From assembly GCA_900552125.1 (NCBI GenBank), contig URYK01000011.1, forward strand, positions 1 through 64,000: 64,000 bases of DNA, given 5' to 3'. Positions 9,745 through 18,303 of this stretch are shown piece by piece (positions within the stretch are counted from its first letter, which is position 1; the number at the start of each line of letters is the position of its first letter). Made by a program: the position numbers and the translations under genes. A model generated the notes under the pieces. That model saw nothing but the letters and a program-made list of their open reading frames with translations, did not search any database and was not told the origin of the DNA. Source of the DNA: an uncultured Solobacterium sp. (GTDB taxonomy: Bacteria > Bacillota_I > Bacilli_A > Erysipelotrichales > Erysipelotrichaceae).

Positions 9745-10154
9745 GAATATTAGGATTAGATCTTGGCAGTAAAACCTTAGGAATCAGTGTTAGTGATGCT
9801 TTAGGTATGATTGCACGTCCAGTAGAAACAATTCGTTTTGAAAGTGATGATTATGACTCTGCTTATGAACAGCTACAGAAATACATAAAAGAATTTCAGA
9901 TTACGACCATTGTCTTAGGATTACCTAAGCATATGAATGGCGATGTTGGAATTCGTGGCAATATTTCAGTGCAGTTTAAAGAAAAATTAGAGGCACAGGG
10001 ATTGCATGTTGTTTTATGGGATGAACGTTTAACAACTGTTGCGGCACAGAAAATTTTGATTTCAGCAGACGTATCACGTAAAAAACGTAAAAAAATCATT
10101 GATCAGATGGCAGCAGTACAGATTTTACAAAGCTATCTTGATAGTAAATATTAG
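9741..10154 (+). CDS. ruvX: Holliday junction resolvase-like protein RuvX (YqgF)
   Basis: A 137-aa RNase H-fold protein. It shows the first catalytic aspartate in ILGLDLGSKTLGISVSD, the glutamate-bearing segment after VLGLPKHMNGDVG, and DERLTT with a late aspartate. YqgF proteins act in 16S rRNA 5'-end maturation in E. coli and are proposed Holliday junction resolvases. The length is normal. It is translationally coupled to ireB through an ATGA overlap. Confidence 0.94.
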   Translation: MRILGLDLGSKTLGISVSDALGMIARPVETIRFESDDYDSAYEQLQKYIKEFQITTIVLGLPKHMNGDVGIRGNISVQFKEKLEAQGLHVVLWDERLTTVAAQKILISADVSRKKRKKIIDQMAAVQILQSYLDSKY

Positions 10155-10175
10155 GGGCTCTAACAAAGCCCCTTT
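10154..10175 (+). terminator. Weak hairpin after ruvX
   Basis: GGGGCT (10154-10159) pairs with AGCCCC (10167-10172), followed by only TTTATA. The stem begins inside the ruvX stop codon. With such a short T tract it probably attenuates rather than stops transcription into the next gene. Confidence 0.5.
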
Positions 10176-10190
10176 ATAGGAGGAAATAAA

Positions 10191-10451
10191 ATGTTAGATT
10201 CAAGCAGTTTATATGTAACAGATGAAAACGGCAATGAGAAAAGAATGGAGATACTATTTACTTTTGAAGATGAAGAACACAAAAGAAAATATGTAGTATT
10301 TATGGATCCAGAGGCAGAAGATGAAGAAGTTTATGCTTCCGCTTATAATGATGAAGGTGAACTTTTGCCTGTGGAAAGTGATGAAGAATGGCAAATGATC
10401 GAAGAAGTAATAGGAGCTTTCCAGGAAGATGAAGAAGCAGCTGGAGAATAA
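10191..10451 (+). CDS. DUF1292 family protein
   Basis: An 86-aa acidic protein of the DUF1292/YrzB family, with the typical N-terminal pattern (DENGNEKRMEILFTFEDEE) and a Glu/Asp-rich C-terminus. The biochemical role of the family is unknown. It is conserved between ruvX and mltG in many Firmicutes, as here. It has AGGAGG upstream, and its last 23 bases overlap the start of mltG. Confidence 0.9.
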   Translation: MLDSSSLYVTDENGNEKRMEILFTFEDEEHKRKYVVFMDPEAEDEEVYASAYNDEGELLPVESDEEWQMIEEVIGAFQEDEEAAGE

Positions 10452-11499
10452 ATATGTAAAAATCGGCATTGCATGCCTTTGTGTTGTTTTATTGCTGTTT
10501 ATTGCTGGATTTGTGTATTATAATCAATCTCTAAAAGCAGTCTCTTCAGAAGAGAAAGCTGTTGCCTTGAGCGTTGAAGAAGGATCAACTTCAGATCAGA
10601 TTATTCAACAGTTAGATGATAGTAATCTGATTCGAAATAAAACGATGACGAAGTTATATATGAAAATACATGACTTAACAAATATTAAAGCAGGTAATTT
10701 TATATTATATACTTCATGGGATACACCAAAAATCTTAGAGGCTTTAAATGATGCGGATATGGCTAATGCAGATGAGGTGCTGATTACGTTTCGTGAAGGA
10801 ATGTGGGCAAAAGATATTGCGGCATTGATTGAAAAAAATACTCAGGTAAAAGCTGCTGATCTATTAGCTTTATGGAATGATGAATCCTATCTTACTTCGT
10901 TAATCAAGAAATATGATTTTTTAAGTGAAGATATTCTTAATGATCAGTATAAGGTAAAACTGGAAGGGTATTTGTATCCGGAAACATATAGCTTTAAGAA
11001 AGATGCTACAGCCGAAGAAATTACGGAAACATTCTTAGATCAGTTCCAGAAGATCATTGAGCCATATATGGAAGACATAAACAAATCAGATATGAGTCTT
11101 CATGAAGTAATTACCTTTGCTAGTATTGTGCAGTATGAGGCAAGTACTAAGGAAGATATGGAGATGATTTCTCAAGTCTTTTATAATCGTTTAGAAAGAG
11201 GCATGAAATTGGAAAGCAGTGTTACTGTTTGTTATGCTTTATACGAAGATATGACTAGTGGAGAGGATTGTGAAGTAAATACAGATATTGATTCTCCATA
11301 TAACACATATCAGAATGAGGGCTTGCCAATTGGACCTATTTTAAATCCAGGAAAAGATGCGATTCAGTCTGTACTTAATCCAAAGAACAATGATTATTTG
11401 TATTTCGTTGCGGATATTTATGGTGATGGTACAGTATATTATTCTAAGACTTTGCAGGAACAGGAAGCAAATATAGATAAGTTTAATCTGAGAAAATAG
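10429..11499 (+). CDS. mltG: Endolytic murein transglycosylase MltG
   Basis: A 356-aa YceG-like protein. An N-terminal membrane anchor (about residues 9-30) is followed by a LysM-like region and the catalytic domain. The key glutamate is expected in ITFASIVQYEAS, followed by FYNRLERGMKLESSVTVCYAL and the late motif NTYQNEGLPIGPILNPG. MltG cleaves nascent glycan strands near the membrane and is thought to act as a terminase in peptidoglycan elongation. The ATG lies inside the DUF1292 gene with GGAG 12 bases upstream, so translation is probably coupled. No better start is visible. Confidence 0.93.
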   Translation: MKKQLENKYVKIGIACLCVVLLLFIAGFVYYNQSLKAVSSEEKAVALSVEEGSTSDQIIQQLDDSNLIRNKTMTKLYMKIHDLTNIKAGNFILYTSWDTPKILEALNDADMANADEVLITFREGMWAKDIAALIEKNTQVKAADLLALWNDESYLTSLIKKYDFLSEDILNDQYKVKLEGYLYPETYSFKKDATAEEITETFLDQFQKIIEPYMEDINKSDMSLHEVITFASIVQYEASTKEDMEMISQVFYNRLERGMKLESSVTVCYALYEDMTSGEDCEVNTDIDSPYNTYQNEGLPIGPILNPGKDAIQSVLNPKNNDYLYFVADIYGDGTVYYSKTLQEQEANIDKFNLRK

Positions 11500-11507
11500 G
11501 TGATGGT

Positions 11508-12140
11508 ATGAAGAAAACGATACTGATCGGCATAGCTGGTGGAAGTGCATCGGGGAAGACATCCATATCAGCTCAGTTAAAAGAACGATATGAAAATACA
11601 AATTCAGTTGTGATAATTCGACAGGATGATTATTATAAAGACCAAAGTCATAAAACGATGGAAGAACGTCTCAAAACAAATTATGATCATCCAAGTGCTT
11701 TTGATAACGAATTATTTGTATCCCAGCTGAAAGATTTGATAGCGCATAAAGCAATAGAAAAACCCACATATGACTTTGTACAGCATACTCGCAGTGATGT
11801 GGTAGAAATAATAGAACCAAGTGATGTAATTGTTATAGAAGGTTTATTTATCTTAGAAGATGAAAGATTAAGAAATTTGTGTGACATTAAAATTTATGTG
11901 GATACAGATGCAGATATTCGCTTTATTCGTCGATTATTAAGAGATGTTAAAGAGCGAGGAAGAACGGTTGATTCAGTGGTTAATCAATATTGTTCAACTG
12001 TTCGTGATATGCATAATCTATTTATTGAACCAAGCAAACGCTTTGCGGATGTTGTAATTCCTGAAGGCGGACATAATGAAGTTGCGATTGATTTATTAAT
12101 AACAAAAATCGGTAGCATAATTAAAGAAAACGTGGTATAA
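11508..12140 (+). CDS. udk: Uridine kinase
   Basis: A 210-aa P-loop kinase with GGSASGKTS at residues 11-19 and the uridine-kinase features RQDDYYKDQ, TNYDHPSAFD and VIEGLFIL. It phosphorylates uridine and cytidine in pyrimidine salvage. The ATG follows AGGTGATGGT, 9 bases after mltG. The mltG, udk, greA order matches Bacillus. Confidence 0.95.
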   Translation: MKKTILIGIAGGSASGKTSISAQLKERYENTNSVVIIRQDDYYKDQSHKTMEERLKTNYDHPSAFDNELFVSQLKDLIAHKAIEKPTYDFVQHTRSDVVEIIEPSDVIVIEGLFILEDERLRNLCDIKIYVDTDADIRFIRRLLRDVKERGRTVDSVVNQYCSTVRDMHNLFIEPSKRFADVVIPEGGHNEVAIDLLITKIGSIIKENVV

Positions 12141-12141
12141 T
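12133..12141 (+). promoter_or_regulatory. Extended -10 promoter for greA
   Basis: TGGTATAAT overlaps the udk stop codon, 24 bases before the greA ATG. No convincing -35 is present, but the extended -10 is a perfect match. It would give greA its own transcript besides readthrough from udk. Confidence 0.6.
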
Positions 12142-12165
12142 AGCCAGCGAATAGGAGTTGAAACC

Positions 12166-12645
12166 ATGGCAGATGAAAAATTTTATGTGACAAAAGAAGG
12201 GTTAGATGAACTGTTAAAGGAACAGGATAATCTGATTCATGTTGTTCGTGATGAAGTAATTCTTGAGCTACAGGAAGCTCGTGCACAAGGGGACCTTAGT
12301 GAAAATGCTGATTATGATGCTGCGCGTGATCGTCAGGCGCGTGTTGAAGCAAGAATTCGTGAATTGGAAGCAATGATTGCGAATGCGGAAATTATCTCAG
12401 AAGATACAAAAGCCGCAACAAATAAGACAGTAACATTAGGTTCTACAGTAACTATTTTAGATTTATCTACAAATGAAGAAGAAACATATAGCATCGTTGG
12501 TTCAATTGAAGCTGACCCATTAAATGGTAAGCTATCAAATATTACTCCTCTAGCGACATCTCTAATGGATCATAAATTAGGGGATATCGTAGATATCGAA
12601 GGAGTAGAAGAACCTTATCAGGTTAAAATTACTAATTTAAAATAA
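12166..12645 (+). CDS. greA: Transcription elongation factor GreA
   Basis: A 159-aa protein. An N-terminal coiled coil carries the acidic tip motif (DLSENADYDAARDRQ), which enters the RNA polymerase secondary channel and stimulates cleavage of backtracked RNA. The C-terminal FKBP-like domain ends with GDIVDIEGVEEPYQVKI. The ATG follows TAGGAG. A strong terminator follows directly. Confidence 0.97.
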   Translation: MADEKFYVTKEGLDELLKEQDNLIHVVRDEVILELQEARAQGDLSENADYDAARDRQARVEARIRELEAMIANAEIISEDTKAATNKTVTLGSTVTILDLSTNEEETYSIVGSIEADPLNGKLSNITPLATSLMDHKLGDIVDIEGVEEPYQVKITNLK

Positions 12646-12653
12646 GTAGAAAC

Positions 12654-12681
12654 AGAACAGAAAAAAATCTGTTCTTTTTTT
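12654..12681 (+). terminator. Terminator after greA
   Basis: AGAACAG (12654-12660) pairs with CTGTTCT (12669-12675) around an A-rich loop, followed by seven T residues. It closes the alaS to greA block. Confidence 0.9.
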
Positions 12682-12728
12682 AGGAGTTTTCAAGATTTTT
12701 TTCGTATTAGATAATAGGAGGTATCTAT

Positions 12729-13193
12729 ATGAAAAAAATCTTTTTTGTTTTTATTATACTTATTTTCTTTTATGGGCGCTATGATATGATTGATTTATCT
12801 AAATATGATAAGGAAACAAAAGAAGTTGAAGTAAAAGGAGAAGTAAAAAATCCGGGAGTTTATCAAGCAGAGCTACATGCTAGTGTAGAAAATATTATTG
12901 CGCTTGCTGGAGGGATAACAGAGAATGCTGATATTTCGACTTTAAATATGGCTCAGGATCTTCCAGATCAAAGTGTTTTAGTTGTTTCAAAAATTCAGGA
13001 GGATAGTAAGGTATCTATTAACACGGCAACTCTGGAAGACTTAATAACACTTCCTGGTATTGGTCCTGCTACTGCACAGCGTATTATAGAATATCGTACA
13101 CAGCAGCCTTTCAATCAATTAGAAGATATTATGAAGGTAAAAGGAATAAAAGAAAAGCTATTTTCTAAAATGAAAGATAGGATTTGTCTATGA
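12729..13193 (+). CDS. comEA: Competence protein ComEA (DNA receptor)
   Basis: A 154-aa membrane-anchored DNA-binding protein. It has an N-terminal anchor (FFVFIILIFFYG), a SLBB-like domain (about residues 33-85, beginning VEVKGEVKNPGVY), and a C-terminal helix-hairpin-helix domain (INTATLEDLITLPGIGPATA). ComEA binds double-stranded DNA outside the membrane and delivers it to ComEC during transformation. The ATG follows TAGGAGGT. The gene overlaps comEC by 4 bases, and comEB, which separates them in Bacillus, is absent. Confidence 0.94.
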   Translation: MKKIFFVFIILIFFYGRYDMIDLSKYDKETKEVEVKGEVKNPGVYQAELHASVENIIALAGGITENADISTLNMAQDLPDQSVLVVSKIQEDSKVSINTATLEDLITLPGIGPATAQRIIEYRTQQPFNQLEDIMKVKGIKEKLFSKMKDRICL

Positions 13194-15154
13194 AGCAGAG
13201 CTGGTTATTCTGTGGATGGAGTTGTCTATTGTTATTATGGAGTAAAAATATTTCTTTATGGTTTTTGTTTGTAGTAGCACTCTGTTTAATATGGTATTAC
13301 ATAAAACATTATCATATTTCGTGGGTTATGTTTCTAATACTTTTTATAATGATTTTGCGAATAGGGATAATGTTCACTGAAACATCTATACCGCAAAGTC
13401 GTGTTATACAGGTACGAGAAATACACTCTAATTATGTAATTGGATATGTAGATGAACAAGAGGTTGTTGTTTATGGACTAAAAGATGTAAATTATCAGGA
13501 TATAGTGGGTGTAGAAGGAACATATCAGAAGTTTTCTTCTTTACATAATTTCTATAGTTTCTATTTCCCTGATTATTTATCTAGAAGAAATATTCACTAT
13601 CAGATAAATGCAAAAAAATATAAATTATTGGAAGAGGGAAAAGGTTTACGACATCTGATATTTCAAAAGGTGGAGAAAATATCAGATGAAAAAATCAGAC
13701 AAAGTGTAAAAGCTATGTTTTATGGGATTCATGAAGATGATGTTTCGTATTTTCTAACTTCTAGCGGATTACATATATCTACTTTGGGGAAAATACTAAA
13801 GAGTTTATTGGTTATCATAGTTTCAGAAAGTACTGCTTCTATGTTTATGGTTTTATTTTTTACCTTTTGTGGACATATTACAGTTTTTACCCCATCTTTA
13901 ATTAGAGTTATCGTTTTTCAAATAATAAATGTCTATTTTCAATCTATGAAATCGCAAGATCGTCTTGGATTAAGTATGGTGATTACTTTATTGTTGTTTC
14001 CATATATGGCGTGGGAATTAGCTTTTATATTACCACTAGGATTTCGTATGATACAGTTATTTAATGTTGCGAAAAGACATCGTCTCTTACAAAGTTTCAT
14101 TATTTTAATTCCTATACAATTCTTTTATTTTCAAGCATGTAATCCTATACAGATTTTATTATTTCCTGTTTTTCGATATATTTATGCTTGTTTATATGTA
14201 TTAGGTATTATAGGTTTTTTATTTTCATTTTCTTTTTTGTTTACTATCATAGATACTATGATTCCCTATATGGTAATTCTTGAGGATTTAGGTATAACGT
14301 TATACTATATACCACAATTCTTATGGCTTATGTATTGGGGAATAGAAGGAGCGAAGTTTATTAGCTTTTCAAATAAAAAAATAATATCATTATTACTGCT
14401 TTTCTTATATACACCATTTTCATCTTATATGAATCCATTTGGTGAGGTTATGATGGTAGATGTTGGACAAGGAGATTGTACGATATTATTTATGCCCTTT
14501 CATCAGGGAGCTATTATGATTGATATAATGGGAAGTAAGTATCGTAATATTCCTAAAGAAGTTGTCGTGCCTATATTACGTAAGAAAGGATATTCTTCAT
14601 TAGATGCTTTAATTTTAACACATAGTGATTTTGATCATAGTGGTGGAAAGGATGAATTATTAAAAGAAATAGATGTAAAACGTATTATTGATTCTAAAGA
14701 AAAAGCTGATTCCATAGGGAATCTTCCTGTTGCTTTTCTGTTAAATGATATAAAAGGAAGTGATGAGAATGAAAATAGTATTTTGACTTATTTTGTTCTT
14801 CATGATCTACATTTTTTATTTATGGGAGATGCTGGAATAGAAATAGAACAGGTTCTTACACAGCGATATGATACACTGCCTGTAGATATATTGAAAGTAG
14901 GTCATCATGGAAGTGATACCGCAAGCAGTCTTTCCTTTCTACATGCGTTTCGTCCGGATCTTGCATTAATCTCAGCCGGTCGTAATAATCGCTATCATCA
15001 CCCAAGTAAAGTGGTTTTACAGCGATTAGCACAGGAACAAGTAAAATATTTAGTAACAGCAGAAGATGGAGCTGTACTTATTCGTATCTGTCCATGGTTT
15101 TCATATTACATAACGGCAGAACATACTGCTGGAATGTTATCTTTTCACTTTTAA
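13190..15154 (+). CDS. comEC: DNA internalization channel ComEC/Rec2
   Basis: A 654-aa polytopic membrane protein that passes single-stranded DNA into the cell during transformation. The N-terminal part has membrane helices and a DUF4131-like soluble region. The competence domain carries SSGLH (FLTSSGLHIST). The C-terminal metallo-beta-lactamase-like nuclease domain has MVDVGQGDCTILF, THSDFDHSGG and VGHHGSDTASS. All three parts are present, although it is shorter than the Bacillus protein (about 776 aa). I chose ATG 13190, which overlaps the comEA stop as ATGA with AGGA 7 bases upstream; a TTG two codons earlier is less likely. Confidence 0.92.
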   Translation: MKQSWLFCGWSCLLLLWSKNISLWFLFVVALCLIWYYIKHYHISWVMFLILFIMILRIGIMFTETSIPQSRVIQVREIHSNYVIGYVDEQEVVVYGLKDVNYQDIVGVEGTYQKFSSLHNFYSFYFPDYLSRRNIHYQINAKKYKLLEEGKGLRHLIFQKVEKISDEKIRQSVKAMFYGIHEDDVSYFLTSSGLHISTLGKILKSLLVIIVSESTASMFMVLFFTFCGHITVFTPSLIRVIVFQIINVYFQSMKSQDRLGLSMVITLLLFPYMAWELAFILPLGFRMIQLFNVAKRHRLLQSFIILIPIQFFYFQACNPIQILLFPVFRYIYACLYVLGIIGFLFSFSFLFTIIDTMIPYMVILEDLGITLYYIPQFLWLMYWGIEGAKFISFSNKKIISLLLLFLYTPFSSYMNPFGEVMMVDVGQGDCTILFMPFHQGAIMIDIMGSKYRNIPKEVVVPILRKKGYSSLDALILTHSDFDHSGGKDELLKEIDVKRIIDSKEKADSIGNLPVAFLLNDIKGSDENENSILTYFVLHDLHFLFMGDAGIEIEQVLTQRYDTLPVDILKVGHHGSDTASSLSFLHAFRPDLALISAGRNNRYHHPSKVVLQRLAQEQVKYLVTAEDGAVLIRICPWFSYYITAEHTAGMLSFHF

Positions 15155-15202
15155 TAGTGGTATTCTTTTTCTGTTTCGTTTATAATAAATTAGGTGATTA
15201 AA

Positions 15203-16162
15203 ATGAACTATGTTTTGTATGGAGAAGAACAATATTTATTATCACAATCACTGGATCGTATCGTGAAAACGCACGTAAGTGATAAAAATGATTTGAATTG
15301 TATTGTATATGATGCCAATACAACGGATTTAGAAGTTATTTTAGAAGATGCGATGACAATTCCTTTTTTTTCTGATTGTAAGGTTATTGAAGTTTATCAT
15401 GCGAATTTTCTTTCTTCTTCTAATGATAAATCAATAGATACTTCTGCATTGGAACATTATCTTGATCACCCTATGGAGACTACGGTTTTAATCCTGATTG
15501 GTGATTTTGAAAAATTAGATGCCAGAAAGAAAATTGTAAAGAAAGTGCAGAAAACATGTAAGGTTCTGCAATATCGCAAACTTGATGAACAGGGAAAGGT
15601 TCAGTATGTAAATGACCAGATTAAGAAAAGAGGTCTTCATGTTGATCAGGATGCGATAGCTATGCTATTGAAAAGACTTCCGTTGGATATTAGTACTATA
15701 CAGAAAGAATTTGATAAATTAGAGCTGTATGGCGGCAATATAACGAGTGAACTCGTATCAAAGCTGGTAAGTAGACCATTGGAAGAAGATGTTTTTCAAT
15801 TAGTTGATGCAGTTGTGAAAAAGAATTTAAAACTAGCCTTTCATATCTGGCAGGATTTATGTATCTTAAACAAAGATGCCATATATTTAATCGCATTATT
15901 AGCTTCACAGTTTCGTTTTCTATATGAAGTAAAGGTACTGTCACAGAAGGGTATGTTAAAAGCTGAAATAGCAGATTATTTAAAGGCTCATCCTTATCGA
16001 GTGCAACTGGCACTATCTTCGATACACAACTTAAGCATACAGTATTTGATACATATTTTAGAAAAACTGGCAACTTTAGATCAGAATTTAAAAGCAGGTC
16101 GTATAGATAAAAAATTAGGATTTGAGATGTTTTTACTTGAATTACAAGGAGAGTTGAAATGA
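15203..16162 (+). CDS. holA: DNA polymerase III subunit delta
   Basis: A 319-aa clamp-loader delta subunit, which opens the sliding clamp ring. It shows the family's start (NYVLYGEEQYLLSQSLDRI), TVLILIGDFEKLDARKKIVK, and the C-terminal collar features such as LKAGRIDKKLGFEMFLLEL. The ATG at 15203 follows AGGTGATTAAA; the GTG three codons earlier is part of that ribosome binding site. The comEC-holA order is the same as in Bacillus. The end overlaps the serine dehydratase gene as ATGA. Confidence 0.93.
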   Translation: MNYVLYGEEQYLLSQSLDRIVKTHVSDKNDLNCIVYDANTTDLEVILEDAMTIPFFSDCKVIEVYHANFLSSSNDKSIDTSALEHYLDHPMETTVLILIGDFEKLDARKKIVKKVQKTCKVLQYRKLDEQGKVQYVNDQIKKRGLHVDQDAIAMLLKRLPLDISTIQKEFDKLELYGGNITSELVSKLVSRPLEEDVFQLVDAVVKKNLKLAFHIWQDLCILNKDAIYLIALLASQFRFLYEVKVLSQKGMLKAEIADYLKAHPYRVQLALSSIHNLSIQYLIHILEKLATLDQNLKAGRIDKKLGFEMFLLELQGELK

Positions 16163-17361
16163 AGTCGTTGAAAGAATTATATCGAATTGGTCCAGGACCA
16201 TCTTCCTCACATACACTAGGACCACAGCGTGCAGCAAGTTTATTTAAGGAGCGTTATCCAGATGCTCATCATTATGAAGCAGAGCTATATGGATCTCTTG
16301 CGTTAACAGGAAAAGGACATTTAACAGACTATATTATTATCAAAACAATGAAACCAAAAGAATGTGTCGTATTCTTTAAAGAACGTAAAGATTTAAAGCA
16401 TCCGAATACTATGATGTTATCCGCTTTTAGCGAAGATAATAAAAAAATAGGAGAATGGACTGTATATTCAGTTGGTGGAGGAGCAATCCAGATCGAAGGA
16501 GAAAAAAGCAAAGAAGGGGCAGATGTATATCCTCATCGCTTTATGAAAGATATTGAAGCATATTGTGAAAAACATGAGATGGAACTTTGGGAATATGTTA
16601 ATTATTTTGACCCTTTGGATGATTACATAGATGATATTATGAAGCAGATGCTTTCAACAGTTGATGAAGGTCTAAAAAAAGAAGGATTACTGCCTGGAGA
16701 CTTAAAGATGAAGCGTATTGCGAAAGAGTTATGGGAAAAGGCAGAAAAAGCTAAAAGTGCGGCAGAAAAGGAAAAACTACTGCTTTGTGCCTATGCGTAT
16801 AGTGCAAGTGAAGAAAATGCTTCAGGAAGCACAACTGTTACTGCTCCTACTTTAGGAAGCAGCGGAATCATGCCATCTTTAGTATATTATTACTATAAGG
16901 TTTTAGGTTACTCAAAAGAATGTATTCGCAATGGCTTAAAGGTTGCAGGATTGTTTGGGAATCTTATTAAAGAAAATGCGACAATATCTGGTGCACAGGG
17001 AGGATGTCAGGCAGAAATTGGAGCTGCTGTTGCGATGGGAGCTGCCATGGTTGCTTATTTTAGAGGACTTTCCATTAGACAAATTGAATATGCGGCTGAA
17101 ATTGGTATTGAACATCATTTAGGACTAACTTGTGATCCTGTTGGAGGATATGTAATGATTCCTTGTATTGAAAGAAATGCAGTTGGTGTTTTGCGAGCTA
17201 TGGATGCTGCAATCCTTGCGGAGGGAATTAGTGAACTAAGGGAACATAAAGTTAGCTTTGATATGGTAGTTAATACTATGAACTATACTGGAAGAAAAAT
17301 ACCAATCGAGTTAAGAGAAACATCTCTAGGAGGATTAGCGAGAGTTGTCCCTTTAAAATAA
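16159..17361 (+). CDS. L-serine dehydratase, iron-sulfur type, single chain
   Basis: This enzyme deaminates L-serine to pyruvate and ammonia with a [4Fe-4S] cluster rather than PLP. The 400-aa chain joins the beta part (residues 1-150, starting GPGPSSSHTLGPQRAA) to the alpha part. Bacillus carries these as the separate SdaAB and SdaAA. Three cysteines in GGCQAE, LTCDPVGG and IPCIERN are spaced C-x41-C-x10-C, exactly the cluster pattern of the family. The motif SGSTTVTAPTLGSSGIMPSL is also present. It is coupled to holA by an ATGA overlap, with no obvious functional link. It would feed pyruvate toward acetate (ackA is also in the window). Confidence 0.93.
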   Translation: MKSLKELYRIGPGPSSSHTLGPQRAASLFKERYPDAHHYEAELYGSLALTGKGHLTDYIIIKTMKPKECVVFFKERKDLKHPNTMMLSAFSEDNKKIGEWTVYSVGGGAIQIEGEKSKEGADVYPHRFMKDIEAYCEKHEMELWEYVNYFDPLDDYIDDIMKQMLSTVDEGLKKEGLLPGDLKMKRIAKELWEKAEKAKSAAEKEKLLLCAYAYSASEENASGSTTVTAPTLGSSGIMPSLVYYYYKVLGYSKECIRNGLKVAGLFGNLIKENATISGAQGGCQAEIGAAVAMGAAMVAYFRGLSIRQIEYAAEIGIEHHLGLTCDPVGGYVMIPCIERNAVGVLRAMDAAILAEGISELREHKVSFDMVVNTMNYTGRKIPIELRETSLGGLARVVPLK

Positions 17362-17380
17362 CGAGAAAGAAGGAATTACA

Positions 17381-17893
17381 ATGAAAGAATTAATTTTATA
17401 CTCTTCTATTACTGGAAACACAAAAAAATTAGCTGATGCTATACATGAAGAACTTCCTCATGTAGCATTTATGAAGACACAGGATTTTATAGAAGATAGG
17501 ATACATGATTATGATATTTTTTATATCGGTTATTGGGTAGATAAAGGCAACGTGGATCCTGTGACACAAAAAGTTCTGCAAATGATGAAAGATAAGAAAA
17601 TTGTATTTTTCGGAACACTAGGTGCTGGTGAAAATACAGGTTACTATTCAATGGTTAAACAGCGAGTAGAAAGTAATGCGATGGATAATCAGATCATTGG
17701 ACATTTTCTTTGTCAGGGAGCTGTTAATGATGCAGTTATTCAACGTTATCAGAAGATGATTATTGATCATCCGGATGATGAACATATGAAGCAGCAGCTA
17801 GAAAACTATGAAAAAGGGAAATCACACCCAGATGAACAGGATTTGATAAATGTCAAAGAATTCATCAAAAATTTATCCATTGATTCCATATAA
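17381..17893 (+). CDS. Flavodoxin-fold protein, BilS-like
   Basis: A 170-aa protein with the flavodoxin FMN-phosphate loop near the N-terminus (YSSITGNTKKLADAI), a second loop at YIGYWVDKGNVD and a third around FFGTLGAGENTGYY. It probably binds FMN and carries electrons to a partner reductase. The length and the NVDPVTQKVL stretch recall the short flavodoxins of gut Firmicutes, a group that includes BilS, the partner of bilirubin reductase BilR. No BilR-like gene lies nearby, so that function is not supported here. It follows the serine dehydratase by 19 bases, with an AGAAAGAAGG ribosome binding site. Confidence 0.85.
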   Translation: MKELILYSSITGNTKKLADAIHEELPHVAFMKTQDFIEDRIHDYDIFYIGYWVDKGNVDPVTQKVLQMMKDKKIVFFGTLGAGENTGYYSMVKQRVESNAMDNQIIGHFLCQGAVNDAVIQRYQKMIIDHPDDEHMKQQLENYEKGKSHPDEQDLINVKEFIKNLSIDSI

Positions 17894-18149
17894 TAAAGGG
17901 TATTATGTATATGTGCTTCGCTGTGAAGATGAAAGCTATTATACAGGTTGGACAGTAGATCTACGCCATCGTTTTTATATGCATGCTATTGGCAAAGGAG
18001 CGCGTTATACTAAAAGTCATCGCCCTTTAGAGCTGTATTATTTTGAAACTTTCAATGATAAACAATCAGCAATGCGTCGAGAATATGAAATCAAGCAATT
18101 AAAGAGACAGGATAAAATTAAGCTAATCAAAGCCTATACAAATAAATGA
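17850..18149 (+). CDS. GIY-YIG domain protein (UPF0213/YhbQ-like)
   Basis: A 99-aa protein that is almost entirely a GIY-YIG nuclease domain. It shows YYVYVLRCEDESYYTGWTVDLRHR, with the tyrosine pairs and the arginine of the active site, and REYEIKQLKR near the end. Stand-alone small GIY-YIG proteins may cut DNA or RNA, and their role is not settled. The start used here (ATG 17850, AGGA 11 bases upstream) makes a 44-base overlap with the flavodoxin gene in another frame. The first 17 residues lie before the conserved core, so a TTG at 17880 is possible but lacks a ribosome binding site. Confidence 0.88.
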   Translation: MSKNSSKIYPLIPYNKGYYVYVLRCEDESYYTGWTVDLRHRFYMHAIGKGARYTKSHRPLELYYFETFNDKQSAMRREYEIKQLKRQDKIKLIKAYTNK

Positions 18150-18160
18150 GAAATTATGAG

Positions 18161-18198
18161 ATCCTCTTATCTAGATTATTTAGATGAGAGGGTTTATT
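18161..18198 (+). terminator. Terminator after the GIY-YIG gene
   Basis: A 13-bp stem (18161-18173 with 18181-18193) has a 7-base loop and a following T-rich stretch broken by an A. It separates the comEA-to-GIY-YIG run from the MerR unit. Confidence 0.8.
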
Positions 18199-18253
18199 AT
18201 TTTTGAATAGTTTATTTAATTAGGTGATTTTTTGTTATAATTTCTAAAAGAGA

Positions 18254-18284
18254 TTGACCTTTACCTAAGGTGAACCTTTATACT
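18254..18284 (+). promoter_or_regulatory. MerR-type promoter with 19-bp spacer and operator dyad
   Basis: TTGACC (18254-18259) and TATACT (18279-18284) are 19 bases apart. This over-long spacing is the hallmark of promoters activated by MerR regulators through DNA distortion. Between them lie ACCTT (18257-18261) and AAGGT (18267-18271), an inverted pair, then a second ACCTT (18274-18278). The expected start point near 18291 lies downstream of the ATG at 18286, which means translation must begin at the ATG at 18304. The simplest reading is autoregulation of the fusion gene. Confidence 0.85.
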
Positions 18285-18303
18285 AATGAAGAAGGTGATT
18301 TTA

